The notes beneath the pieces were generated by a model, which was given only the letters and a program-made list of their open reading frames with translations, was not told where the DNA came from and made no database searches. Shown in pieces: positions 54,660-64,000 of a stretch of DNA of 64,000 nucleotides. This stretch comes from G963675935 sp963823895. GTDB taxonomy: Bacteria > Planctomycetota > Planctomycetia > Pirellulales > Thermoguttaceae. The stretch is taken from assembly GCA_963823895.1 (NCBI GenBank), contig CAWGNG010000019.1, positions 310,001-374,000 of the forward strand. Direction: 5' to 3'. Position 1 is the stretch's first letter. The number at the start of each line of letters is the position of its first letter. Position numbers and translations under genes: made by a program.

Positions 54660-55982
54660 ATGCGGAAGCGACTATTGTTGACGGCAGCGACCTTCGTGCT
54701 CATTATCGTCGCCGCGGCCCCGGCGGCTGAGAAGATGGAGAAAGCCGGGCGGCCCGTTCGTTGGAACGTGGTCGAAATGGGGGCGGTCGCCGACGGCGCG
54801 ACCGACGATACCGCGGCTTTTCAGAAGGCCCTCGATGCGGCAGGTCGGGCGGGAGGGGGGATCGTCGAGGCACCGGCAGGCCGCTACCGCATCGCCGCAA
54901 CGCTCACCGTTCCCGGCCGAGTGACATTGCAGGGCATCTATCGCGTCCCACCCACACCCCACGCCGCGACCGAGAAACCTGTTGGCACCGTTCTTCAGGC
55001 ATACGCGGGCCGAGGCTCCGACAAAGGCCCCCCTTTCATCCGGCTGGCAGGCGACAACGCGGCGATTGCCGGGCTGGTGATCGTCTATCCCCAGTGGCGG
55101 CAGACCGACGTGCCGCCGGTTCCCTATCCGCCCTGCGTCGAGTCGCACGGGACCAACAATGTGGGCGTCACGGAATGCTGTTTCCTCAATCCCTACGAGG
55201 CGATCCGCCTGGTCCGCGCGGCCCGGCACCTGGTGCGAAACGTCACCGGCTACCCGAGCAAGCGCGGCTTCTACGTCGATGAGTGCTACGACATCGGGCG
55301 GATCGAGAACGTCCACTTCTGGCCGTTCGGCGTCAGCTACAACCCCGACGATCCCTACTGCAAATGGGTGAACACGCAAGGCGTCGCTTTCGAGTTTGCA
55401 CGGACCGACTGGCATTACGTGTCGAATACATTCTGCTTCGGTTACGGCGTGGGATACAAGTTCTCCGAGTCGAAGGCGGGCAGCGCCAACGGCAACTTCC
55501 TCGGCTTGGGGGCCGATTCGTGCCGCCGCGCGGTGCTGGTCGAGCAAGCCCAGCCGCCGGGACTGCTGATTACCAACGGCGAGTTCGTCGGCCGCTGGGG
55601 GAGCGACGACTCGGTTTGTGTCGAGGTCGGCCGAAACGTGAGGGGCAAGGTGAGCCTGGTCAATTGCTCGTTCTGGGGGCCGATCGACCGCTGCGTCTGG
55701 ATGCAGAGCCGCTTCAGCCAGTTCACGGCCAGCGCGTGCAACTTCGTCGAATGGGACAATCACGGGCGGGGCTCGCCCGCGATCGAGTTGGACGCCGGCA
55801 AGGCGATCGTGCAGGGCTGCACCTTCGACAAAAAAGGGACGCACGTCCAGGTCCGCGATAAGGTAAAATCGGCTATGCTGACGGGCAATCAGGCGGAAGG
55901 CGGTTTTATGACCGATAACAAAGCAGGGAACCGCATGCAGGCGCTCGCAAACGAGCCGCCTGACGCCGGGGAGAGGAAATGA
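54660..55982 (+). CDS. Exported right-handed beta-helix protein (pectate-lyase-3/Gly hydrolase 28-like)
   Basis: A 440-residue secreted protein. A signal peptide (LLTAATFVLIIVAAAPAAE) is followed by MGAVADGATDDTAAFQKALD, the classic opening of pectate-lyase-3 repeat proteins, and GGGIVEAPAGRYRIAATLTV. The body forms parallel-beta coils (NNVGVTECCFLNPYEAIRLV). No catalytic signature of known polysaccharide lyases is evident, so the substrate is open; polysaccharide binding or degradation is likely (inference). AGGAGA lies before the ATG. It overlaps closely with the next gene (one base gap). Confidence 0.85.
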   Translation: MRKRLLLTAATFVLIIVAAAPAAEKMEKAGRPVRWNVVEMGAVADGATDDTAAFQKALDAAGRAGGGIVEAPAGRYRIAATLTVPGRVTLQGIYRVPPTPHAATEKPVGTVLQAYAGRGSDKGPPFIRLAGDNAAIAGLVIVYPQWRQTDVPPVPYPPCVESHGTNNVGVTECCFLNPYEAIRLVRAARHLVRNVTGYPSKRGFYVDECYDIGRIENVHFWPFGVSYNPDDPYCKWVNTQGVAFEFARTDWHYVSNTFCFGYGVGYKFSESKAGSANGNFLGLGADSCRRAVLVEQAQPPGLLITNGEFVGRWGSDDSVCVEVGRNVRGKVSLVNCSFWGPIDRCVWMQSRFSQFTASACNFVEWDNHGRGSPAIELDAGKAIVQGCTFDKKGTHVQVRDKVKSAMLTGNQAEGGFMTDNKAGNRMQALANEPPDAGERK

Positions 55983-55983
55983 A

Positions 55984-56610
55984 ATGACCGAGCCGACGAC
56001 GACAGAAGACCAACCGCGGCCGTCGCGCGCCGAGTTCCAGTTCGGTCTTGATGCGTTCCTCTGGATGTTCGTCATCGTCGCGGTGTTCTTGTCGTACATT
56101 CGCACGTTCAATTCGGACGATGTGGGAAAGTTCGTCGTCGTCGCCACGGTCGCCGTGCTGGTCGGCGGAGCGATCGGACTGGCGGCGGGCCGATTTTCCG
56201 CGGCGGTGTTCTGGGCGGGAATCGGGGTCGTCGGCGGCTATCTGGCCGCCGTACACACCTGCCTTGACCACTGGAGCCAGGAATATGCCTGGCCGCTGAT
56301 GAGCGGAATTGTCGGCGCCGTGGCGGCCGCGTGCGGCGATGGGCATCTGCGGCGGCGGATGGGCGTTTCCGCGCTCGTCTGGCTCGCCCTGGTGATTGTC
56401 TACGACCTCTCCTTCTTCGGCGTGCGACGCGACCTGATCGACAACCCCATCTGCGCGTTCCTTTGCGGCCTGCTGTTCGGCCTGGGCATCGATCTGGCCA
56501 GTCGATTCGAGAAATGGACGTCGATTCCTCGCCACTTCTTCGCCCTCGGCCTGGTGCTGTTGGCAATCGGCGGCCACTGGCTGGCAATCCGGGTGATTCA
56601 CGGGATTTGA
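55984..56610 (+). CDS. Hypothetical multi-pass membrane protein
   Basis: A 208-residue protein with about six helices (FLWMFVIVAVFLSYI, FVVVATVAVLVGGAIGLAAG, AVFWAGIGVVGGYLAAVH, VSALVWLALVIVYDLSFF, AFLCGLLFGLGIDLA, FFALGLVLLAIGGHWLAI). It starts two bases after the beta-helix gene stop, so both are probably cotranscribed. No family recognised. Confidence 0.65.
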   Translation: MTEPTTTEDQPRPSRAEFQFGLDAFLWMFVIVAVFLSYIRTFNSDDVGKFVVVATVAVLVGGAIGLAAGRFSAAVFWAGIGVVGGYLAAVHTCLDHWSQEYAWPLMSGIVGAVAAACGDGHLRRRMGVSALVWLALVIVYDLSFFGVRRDLIDNPICAFLCGLLFGLGIDLASRFEKWTSIPRHFFALGLVLLAIGGHWLAIRVIHGI

Positions 56611-56654
56611 CCGCCGGGATCGTCTGTTGATGGCCAGGAGATTAATGCAACTAT

Positions 56655-56719
56655 GTTTAGCGGCCGACGGCACGTCGGCCTATGGCAAAACAGGGCCGAC
56701 GTGCCGTCGGCCGCTAAAC
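56655..56719. repeat. Palindromic element, family P12, perfect copy
   Basis: Perfect 26-base arms beginning GTTTAGCGGCCGACGGCACG and ending CGTGCCGTCGGCCGCTAAAC. The rest of the gap 56611-56979 shows no gene. Confidence 0.9.
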
Positions 56720-56979
56720 AGACTACCCCGGCTAATGGCCCGAAGAGGGGGAATTGGCCGATTTCGTGCAGCGATCCGTCGCGCGCCAGCAGAAAAACGC
56801 GAAAACGCCAGCCGATTCGGCGGCCGGTGCTTTATCCGCCGCTGGTTCCTGGGTAAACTAAGAGCTTAGGAACAGTACTCCTCTGACTTACTCCTTTTCG
56901 AGCGGTCGTGCCGGTAAAATGGGCATCCCGGCTGAAATCTGCCGGTAACTCCGGTGGGAGATCCGTTTTGTTGAAATCG

Positions 56980-59900
56980 ATGCGGCTGATTGCGGCGGCG
57001 GTATGCTTGCCGTTGGTCTGGTGCTGTACGGCCACAGGACTGCCGACGCCGAGCTCGGCTGCGCAGGAGGCCGCCAAGCCGCTGTCGGCGGCCGCGCGCC
57101 AGTCGCCCGCCCCCCGCGTCGAGGAATCGCAACCGTCGATCTACTACTTGCCCGACAAACAGGGCAATCTACAGCCGGTTCTCGATTTTAAGTACGAAGA
57201 GTTCGTGGACCTCTACAGGCTGAAGAACCAGCTTGGCCGCCGCGATCAACCGCCGCGTTATACTCTTCAGCGGCTGACAGCGACGGGAACGGCCGCCGGA
57301 ACCCACGCCGAGGTCACGGTTCAACTCCAGGCGGTTGTCCGCGACAACGACTGGGTGCGAATCCCCTTGCGGCTCGATCAGGGATTGCTGCGGGGCACCG
57401 TGCAGTACAAGGGGGCGGGCAAGCAGATCGTGCAATATGAAGGGGACGGCGCCGGCTACGTCTGTTGGATTCGCGGCAAGCCCGATTCACAGCATGAAAT
57501 CACGCTGACGATGCTCGTTCCGCTGGATTCGACCGGCGATGAAACGAGACTGCGACTGTGCGTTCCACGCGCCACGACGTCGGAGATGAAGCTGACCGCG
57601 CCGATCGGCGGCGCGGTGGCCGCCGTCTCGGAGGGGGCGACGCTGCTGTCGTCGGCCGTTAAAGGGGGAACGACCGAATTCGCGGTGGTCGGCCTGGGGG
57701 GCGACTTCCAGTTGGCATGGCGCAAGTCGAGTCCCGCTTCGCTCGATACGCCCGTCGTCTTGGAAGCAACCGGCACGGTGCTGGCCACGTTGGACGGCCG
57801 CCAAATCACCAGCGAGGCGACGCTCTCGGTGCGAAGCCAGGGCGCGGCGTTCGATCGGCTGACCGTGCGGCTGCCGCCCGAGGCGGAACTTTCGCCGGGC
57901 AAGCCCAATGGTTACACCGTGACGGCCTTGGACGCCAAGGACGCCGTTGGTGCGGCAGTTGCACTGCCGCACCCAGAAAGGGGTGGCAGTACAACTGCCA
58001 CCCCAACGCCGAAGCCCGCGGCGCCTCGACTGGTCGAGGTGCGGTTGCCGAAGAAGACGGTCGGTCCCGTCGAGATTCACCTGAACTGCCGCCGCCCGTA
58101 CGACCCGGCGAAGAGCCCCGGTTGGTGCGAACTGGCCGGGTTCGAGGTCGTCGGCGCGGTACGGCAGGCGGGCACGCTCACGCTGGCCGTCGGCGGCGAT
58201 TGGCAGGTGCTTTGGGGGCCAAGCCGTGAAATTCAGCGGGTCGCTCCTCTGCCGAGCGCCGCGCACAAAGAGGACGTGTCGGCCGGCTTCGAGTATTCCT
58301 GCCAGCCTTATTCGTTGTCGTTGAAGCTGACGCCGCGAAAAACGCGGATCTGCATCGAGTCCGAATACGTGCTCTCGGTCGATCCCAGCCAGGTTCGGCT
58401 GGAAGGCAAGCTGACGTATACGATTCGTGGCGCCAAGGTATCGACGCTAGAGATTGCCATTCCCGGCTGGGAGATTGATGAGATTGGCCCCGATAGCCTC
58501 GTGGCGGCCGACGACGTGACGACCAACTCGGGCGTCGTCTCGATTCCGCTCGCTCGGCCGTCGTCGGGCTCGCTGGAATTGCAGTTGCGGGCGCACCGAG
58601 CCATCGAGACCCGGGCGACATTGTTGGCCGTCCCCCTGCCTCGTCCGCAAGGCGGCGCGATCACTCCGCCATGGGTGGCCGTGGTGGCGGCCGACAACGT
58701 GGAACTGACCCCGAACGCCCGGGCAACGACCGGCCTGGCGCGGCAGCAGGTCGCCCCGCCCATGAACCTGCCCGCGCGGCAGCAGGAGCCGCTCTATTAT
58801 CGGGGCGGCGACGGCAACGCGGTCTTCGCGGCCGGCTTCCGCGTGCTCCCGCAGCGGATCACGGTCGAAGCGGCCGGCGAGGTGACGCTCGGCGAACGTA
58901 CGGCGACCGTCGAGCAGAGATTTTCCTATTCGATCGCCCATGAGCCGGCCGACCAGTTGACCATCAGCGTGCCGAGCGCGTTGGCAGCCAGCCGAATTCG
59001 CGTGCGGATCGACGGCCGCAAACCGATCTCTCCGGTCCTGGCGGCCCAAGACCTTGGCGAGGCTACCGGTGGCGCAGCCTCCGTGAAAGTAACGCTGCCC
59101 GAGCCACGCATCGGCACTTGCGAACTGACGCTGAGTTACACGGTTCCTTTGAGCGAAGCCGAGTCGGTGAAGACCGACGGCGGGCCGGTTGCGGCACGTT
59201 CTACAAAGCCTGCACCGGGCAAGACTGCCGTTCCGATTCTCCCGCGACCGGTTGCCCTTCCCCTGCTCATGCCGGCCGATGGCGAACTCTTGGCGAACGC
59301 GCTTTCGGTAACGCCCGCCCGCGATACCCGGATTTCGGTCGGCGAAGGGGCGTGGAGCGCGTCGGATCAAGAGCCCGCCGATCCTGACGGCCGACCAGGC
59401 TTGCTGCTGACCGCGGCCCATCGGACCAACGCCGTCGCGTTGGAACTGCGCCGCGACGACAACGGCCGGTCGAAAGCGACCGTCGTCGATCGGGCGTGGA
59501 TCCAGTCGCGGCTGACTTCGACCGCTCGCCAGGATCGGGCCGTATTCCAACTGACGACTGACCGCAGTGAAATCGAGGTGACTCTACCAGCCGACGCCGG
59601 GGAAGAGGCCGTCGCACTGGTCGATGGGCGTCAGGTCGAGCCCCGATCGCTCGGCGACAACCGTTTTTCCATCCCGCTTGGCGATCATCTCCGCCGGCAA
59701 CGAGTCGTGGTGGAGTTGCGATACCACTTCGCCGGGCCGCGGCCGCCGCGGGGCGCGATCCGCTTGGAATTTCCGCGGCTGCGCCCGAGGCCTGGATGCG
59801 GCAAATCTACTGGCAACTGATCCTGCCGGCCAACGAGCATCTGCTCTCCAATCCGGATGGTTTTACGGGCGAGTTCGTCTGGCGTTGGTCGGGCTGGTTC

Positions 59901-60431
59901 TGGTTTTGGGGCCGCCATCCGCTGTTGGATCAGGCGGAGTTGGAAGCGTGGGCCGAGGCGGCGCCGCGCGAGGCTCTGCCCGATCGGGTGAACGTCTATC
60001 TGTTCAGTTCGCTGGGCAACGTCGAGCAGGCCGAGGTGCGGACCGCCGGGCGGACCTGGATCGTGTTTTGGGCCTCGGGGGCGGCGCTGGTGGTGGGCCT
60101 GCTGTTGATCTACGTGCCGGTCAGCCGCCATCCGGCGACGCTGCTGACCCTGGGCGTGGCGCTGCTGGCGGCGGGGCTGATCGCTCCCGAGCCGACCCTG
60201 TTGTTGGCCCAAGCCGCCTGTTTGGGATTGGCTCTGACGCTGCTGGCGGGCTTGCTCGAACGCGGCGCGGCCCGGCGACGACGCACGTTGGCCGGCCGAG
60301 AACCGTCGAGCGCGCTGATCGAAATCGGTTCGACCCACTCGCGCTTCAAGGCCGCCGCTGCCGACAATCCACCTTCGACCGCCGCCATCGGGGCGATTCC
60401 CCCGCAGCCTCTTGGGAATACCGAGCCATGA
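56980..60431 (+). CDS. Giant exported membrane-anchored protein of unknown function, gene 1 (frameshifted)
   Basis: About 1,150 residues. A signal peptide (LIAAAVCLPLVWCCTATG) is followed by a low-complexity segment and many beta-rich domains. A module with FVDLYRLKNQL, PRYTLQRLTATG and RIPLRLDQGLL opens the mature protein. Near the C-terminus two helices (IVFWASGAALVVGLLLIYVP, LLTLGVALLAAGLI) anchor it. The frame changes at about 59779-59783 (LEFPRL joins APEAWMRQIYWQLILP), consistent with one missing G. A TTG at 56968 with GGGAG upstream is an alternative start. P6 is read in frame at 57948-58007. It overlaps the next gene by ATGA. The family is unrecognised; similar proteins seem confined to planctomycetes in my recollection. 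Confidence 0.7.
57948..58007. repeat. Palindromic element P6 inside giant exported protein gene 1
   Basis: GTTGGTGCGGCAGTTGCACT and GTACAACTGCCACCCCAAC around an AGAAAGG-like loop; read as GAAVALPHPERGGSTTATPT, the same phase as the copy at 63479-63592. Confidence 0.85.
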
Positions 60432-63400
60432 TAGGTCGGCTTGCGTTGATCATCGGGCTGTTGCTGAGCCTTGCTCCAATTCGGGCGGCGGCCGGCGGCG
60501 AGGAGCGCTCGGCGGCGGACATCCGCTTTCTCCGCGTCCTGGCGCCCGAAGGCCGCATGAAGGACTGGCCGTTGGGCGGCGAGAAATATCTGCCGATCGC
60601 TGCCGACGAGTTCGAGCGGCTGCTGGCGGCGATGAAGCCGCAAGACGCGAAGGCTCCGCCGATTCCGCCCGCCGCAGTCGTCTCCGCGCAGTACGCGGCC
60701 AGATTGGTCGGCGATCGGTTGATCGGCTACGCGACCCTGGATGTGACCTTGGCTGGGCGATCGCCCAGGCTGATGCCGCTGGCGCCCTGCAATTTCGCGA
60801 TCCGCAAGGCGGCGTGGGATCGAACGGTTTTGCCCCGTGGCGCGGAGGGGTCAGGGATCGGAGGTCAGGGGACCGGGGACAGTCGGCAGTCGGCAGTGGG
60901 CAGTCGGGAGCGGGCAGTAGGCAGTGGGCAGTCGGCAGTAGAGAGTCCGCCTTCCGCCCTCCGCCCTCCGCCTTCCGGGAATCCCGAAATCCCCAAATCC
61001 CTAAATCCCCAAATCCCCGACTCCGCCGACGAACCAGGCGCTGTCGCCGACTCCCGGCGCACGGAAGAGGTGGCGCTGTCGGACCACCGCGCGGCCCTGG
61101 GATCGGGCGGCGACGGCCGCTTGGGGGTCTTCGTCGAGCGGTCGGACCGGTTGAGCGTGGAGTGGTCGCTGGCCGGACAACGGGATTCGAGCGACGTGCT
61201 GGCCTTCTCGTTCGAGATTCCCGCCGCCGCGTCGAATCAGCTCTTCCTTGAAGTGCCCAACGCTCTGACGCCGAAGGTCGATCGGGGGCTCGTCTTGGGA
61301 AGCAAGGCGGTCGCCGAGCGGTCGCGTCGCTGGCAGATCGAGTTGGGGGGCAACGACCGCTTGCGATTGCAGTTGGTTCCGGCCGGCAACGCCCACCAGC
61401 GGCGGCAACTGGTCCTGCTGCGGGAATCGCGGACGTACGATTGCTCGCTGCGGGGATTGGAGGTTTCCGCCCAATGGAAGCTGCAAGTACACAACGAGCC
61501 GCTTGAGCGAGTCGGCGTGCTCTTGGATCCGGGGCTGCAATTGGTATCGGCCCGCTTGGGCGACGTCGCAATTCCCTGGTCGGCCGCACCGATGGCTGAC
61601 GGCGGCACGCGGCTTACGTTGAGGCTGCCCGAGCCGATCCGCGACACGGACCGCGTCATACGGCTTAGCGCCACGGGGCGACCGGTGCTCGATCGGCCGT
61701 GGCGGCTGCCCCGCATCCGCGCCGAGCGGTTGCTCTGGCTGGAAGGGAGTATCTCGCTGCTCGCGTCCGAGCCGTTGGCAGCCGACCGCGTCGTGCCGTT
61801 GCACTGCGCAGACGGGCGTCGGCCCATTGTCGGCCCCGCGGGCCGGGCAGTCGATGCAGTTCCAGTCGTTCGATCGCGATGCGACGGTCGAAGTGTCGCT
61901 CTCCCGCCCCTCGGCGAAGGTGGACGCGCTGACCGGCGCGGCCATCGAGCTTGACGGCCAGCAGGCGACGGCCCGGGTCGCGGCGCGGTTCCACTGCAAC
62001 AACGATACCCGCTTTGGGATCGAAGCCGACGTGGCGCCGGGTTGGATGATCGACTCGGTCGAGTCGGTTCCGCCGGGCGGCGTGGCCGACTGGTCGGTCG
62101 AGCCGCGGAGCAACGGCCGCCAGCGGTTGGCGATTCAGTTGGCGGCGGGGCTTTCGCCGCAACAGCCGCTGCAACTGGCGATCGCCGCCCGCCGCACGTT
62201 CACAGCATCGGGCGAGAGACTTGCCATCGGCGACTTGCCGCCGTTGCGTTTTCGCGGGTTGGCCCGCTGCAAGCAACTCGTAGCCGTGCGGCCGATCGGC
62301 GCTTTTGCGATGACAATCTACGGCGACGAACGTCTGAAGCGACTCGAACCGAATGATCTCATACCATCCGAATCGGCCCTGTTGGCCGCGAAGCCGCACG
62401 ATCTGCTGTTCGAGCGAAACGAGCGGTCGGACTCGTTGTCGCTCTCTCTGGTGGCGAGAGAACCACGACGCGCCGGCTTGCCTTCAGGGGACGCCGCGGC
62501 GAGGAACGGCAAACAGCGCGAGAAGTCCTTGCCTCGTGTTCCCAAGTCGAATCGAGCGAGCACGTTGCGCGAGAGGGTTCCGCCAGCGGCGTGGATTGGC
62601 GACTGCCGGCTCGAATCGTGGCATCATAGCGACGGAACGGTGCGGCACTTGGCGTCGTACAATCTGGAGAACGCCGGCTGCAATCACCTTCGGCTGGCGA
62701 TGCCGCCCGAGATCGCCGGCGACGAGGTGCGCGGCGTGCGAATCGACGGAGTTCCGGCCGCATGGCAGATGGAGAAGGCGGCACCAGGCACACGCCGTGT
62801 GCCTAAGGCGGACGGCACACGGCGTGTGCCGGATACTGTCATGTCGGTCGATCTGCCGGCCGCGCGAAAATCGCTTTGTTTGACGGTCGAATGGACGGCG
62901 TGTGGGCCGCCGCTGGGGATCGTCGGCTCGCTGGCGGCTGCGCTGCCGGAGCCCGACGTGCCCGTGCTCGCCCGGCATTGGATCGCGTGGCTTCCGGCGG
63001 GCTACGAGAGCGTCGGCTCCGAGGGCTACGCACCCTCGGCGGACGCGGCAACGTCGGCGGGAATGCAAGGTTGGATCGGGCGGTGCATCGACGTGTCGGC
63101 CGGTACGCCGGTTGCATTGCGATATGCGCGAGCGGCGTCGATGCAGTTGCTCGGGGCGGTCGTGTTCCTCCTGGCCGCCGGGCTGGGATGCTGGACGGCT
63201 CGCAAACGCGCCGCGGCTGTTCTCGCGTTGCTGCTCGCGGGCTTCGCCGCGGCAGCGATGGTTTTGCCGGATGCTTACGTTTCAGTCGCGTGGGGCGGCC
63301 TGCTCGGAGTCCTCTTCTGTCTGGCATTGCGGTGGGTCCATCGCGATCGGCCGCCGAGCGTTCCGTCGAGCGACGCGAACAATCCAACGGCCAATGCAAA

Positions 63401-64000
63401 ATCCGGCCGCGCGACGGTGGCGCCTGTCGGAATGCTGCTTTCGTTGTTGCTTTGTGGTGCGGCCGTCTCGGCTGCCCTCGTTGGGGTGGCAGTTGCACTG
63501 CCGCCCCCGACCCAGGATGCGGCTGCTGTCGACCGAGCAGTTGCAGCCCCACAACCGCAACTTCGAGGTGGCAGTACAACTGCCACTCCAACGAGGGCAG
63601 GCGAGACGCCTGCACCACAATTGCCGCCGCCGCTGCCGAGCGTGGATGGCAAAGTGTCGGCCGTCGCCCGGCCGGCTTCGTCGCCGATCTACCGCGTGTT
63701 CGTTCCGGTGGATGCCCGGCAGAAAGCGGTCGGCGGAAAGGTCTACTTGCCCGAGGCGTTTTACCAAGAGTTGTATCGTCACGCGGCGCCGGTCGAGAAG
63801 CCGCCGGCATGGATGATCCTCGGGGCGGTCTACCGCGGCGATCTTGTGAAGAAGGCGGTTTCCGGGCGGCTCACCGTGGGCGGGCTGCGGGCGCAATACG
63901 ATCTGCGGGTCTTCGATCGAGCGACGCGCGTACGCATTCCGCTGCGGACCGAAGGGGTGAACCTGCTGCCGGACAGTGTGCTGTTGGACGGCCGCCCCAT
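60428..64000 (+). CDS. Giant exported protein of unknown function, gene 2 (partial, frameshifted)
   Basis: More than 1,190 residues, running off the window. Signal peptide LALIIGLLLSLAPIRAAAGG. The N-terminal module (YLPIAADEFERLLAAMKPQD ... LVGDRLIGYATLDVTL ... RLMPLAPCNFAI) resembles the module at the start of gene 1, and a further copy appears near the window end (AFYQELYRH ... AWMILGAVYRG ... VRIPLRTEGVNL). Helices at about 63140-63330 cross the membrane (MQLLGAVVFLLAAGLGCW). The frame changes at about 61805-61811 (LHCA joins QTGVGPLSAPRAG), fitting a lost GC dinucleotide. Array H5, P8 and P6 are all read in frame. ATG overlaps the stop of gene 1 (ATGA). Confidence 0.7.
60848..61023. repeat. 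Heptanucleotide array H5 inside giant exported protein gene 2
   Basis: Order on the coding strand: GGTCAGGGG-type words, CAGTCGG/CAGTGGG heptamers, CCGCCTTCCGCCCTCC words, then AAATCCCC octamers. Encodes SRQSAVGS, PPSALRPPPSG and NPEIPKSLNPQIP. Module order and phase match array H2 in putA. Confidence 0.9.
62781..62830. repeat. Palindromic element P8 inside giant exported protein gene 2
   Basis: GGCACCAGGCACACGCCGTG and CGGCACACGGCGTGTGCC; read as APGTRRVPKADGTRRVP. Confidence 0.75.
63479..63592. repeat. Palindromic element P6 (long copy) inside giant exported protein gene 2
   Basis: CGTTGGGGTGGCAGTTGCAC and GTACAACTGCCACTCCAACG, read as VGVAVALPPP and GGSTTATPT; a P7-like right end (GCCTGCACCACAA) follows directly. 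Confidence 0.85.

Noticed and set aside
59624..60427. Plus-strand open frame running ahead of giant protein 2
   Set aside because: It overlaps the end of gene 1 in another frame; the ATGA overlap at 60428 and the following signal peptide mark the true start.

Overview
The window is high-GC bacterial DNA whose gene content points to a planctomycete, probably of the Pirellula/Lacipirellula type. Support comes from the MoxR/DUF58/transglutaminase cluster, a small lipoprotein of a type I associate with planctomycetes, an alpha-2-macroglobulin-like protein behind an ECF sigma gene, FloA/NfeD, and very large exported proteins with no recognisable family. Taxonomy is inferred from content only; there is no rRNA gene here.

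Layout: 1-3.4 kb holds the end of citrate synthase, a secreted trypsin-like protease, and a small BamE-like gene split by an IS630-type element. 3.4-11.6 kb is mostly minus strand: a YchF-like GTPase, transglutaminase, DUF58, DUF433, a membrane protein, MoxR, a GlsB-like protein and a lipoprotein. 11.9-22.4 kb carries SppA, a sugar-phosphate isomerase, a RelE/HTH toxin-antitoxin pair with a clear promoter-operator, an M13 peptidase, an ECF-sigma/anti-sigma/PDZ operon, and NfeD-FloA plus a membrane protein. 22.5-29.1 kb has a bifunctional PutA, then a less GC-rich islet with a DUF3800 protein and two adjacent HNH nucleases carrying EVE/PUA-like reader modules, a probable defence islet. 29.4-34.6 kb has an FHA-GAF-PP2C phosphatase, tRNA-Gln(CUG), a PQQ-propeller protein, a dual-specificity phosphatase and MazEF. 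34.9-41.6 kb has a two-gene ABC exporter, ArfB, an isomerase and a TraB/TIKI-like protein. 42.3-56.6 kb has a second ECF sigma, a 5.1-kb anti-sigma/alpha-2-macroglobulin fusion, CinA, a quinone reductase, glycogen phosphorylase, an IS4-type element and a beta-helix protein. 57-64 kb holds two translationally coupled giant exported proteins; the second runs off the window.

Two signals cut across everything. First, the window is crowded with palindromic elements of about a dozen sequence families, plus G-rich heptanucleotide arrays. Several lie inside open reading frames and are read in the same phase in unrelated proteins, much as Rickettsia palindromic elements are; others are nested inside one another. 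Second, at least 13 genes are broken by single 1-2 base frameshifts in otherwise intact proteins, many at homopolymers or GC-dinucleotide runs. This looks more like uncorrected indel error in the assembly than mass pseudogenisation, so split genes are annotated here as single CDS with the shift position stated.
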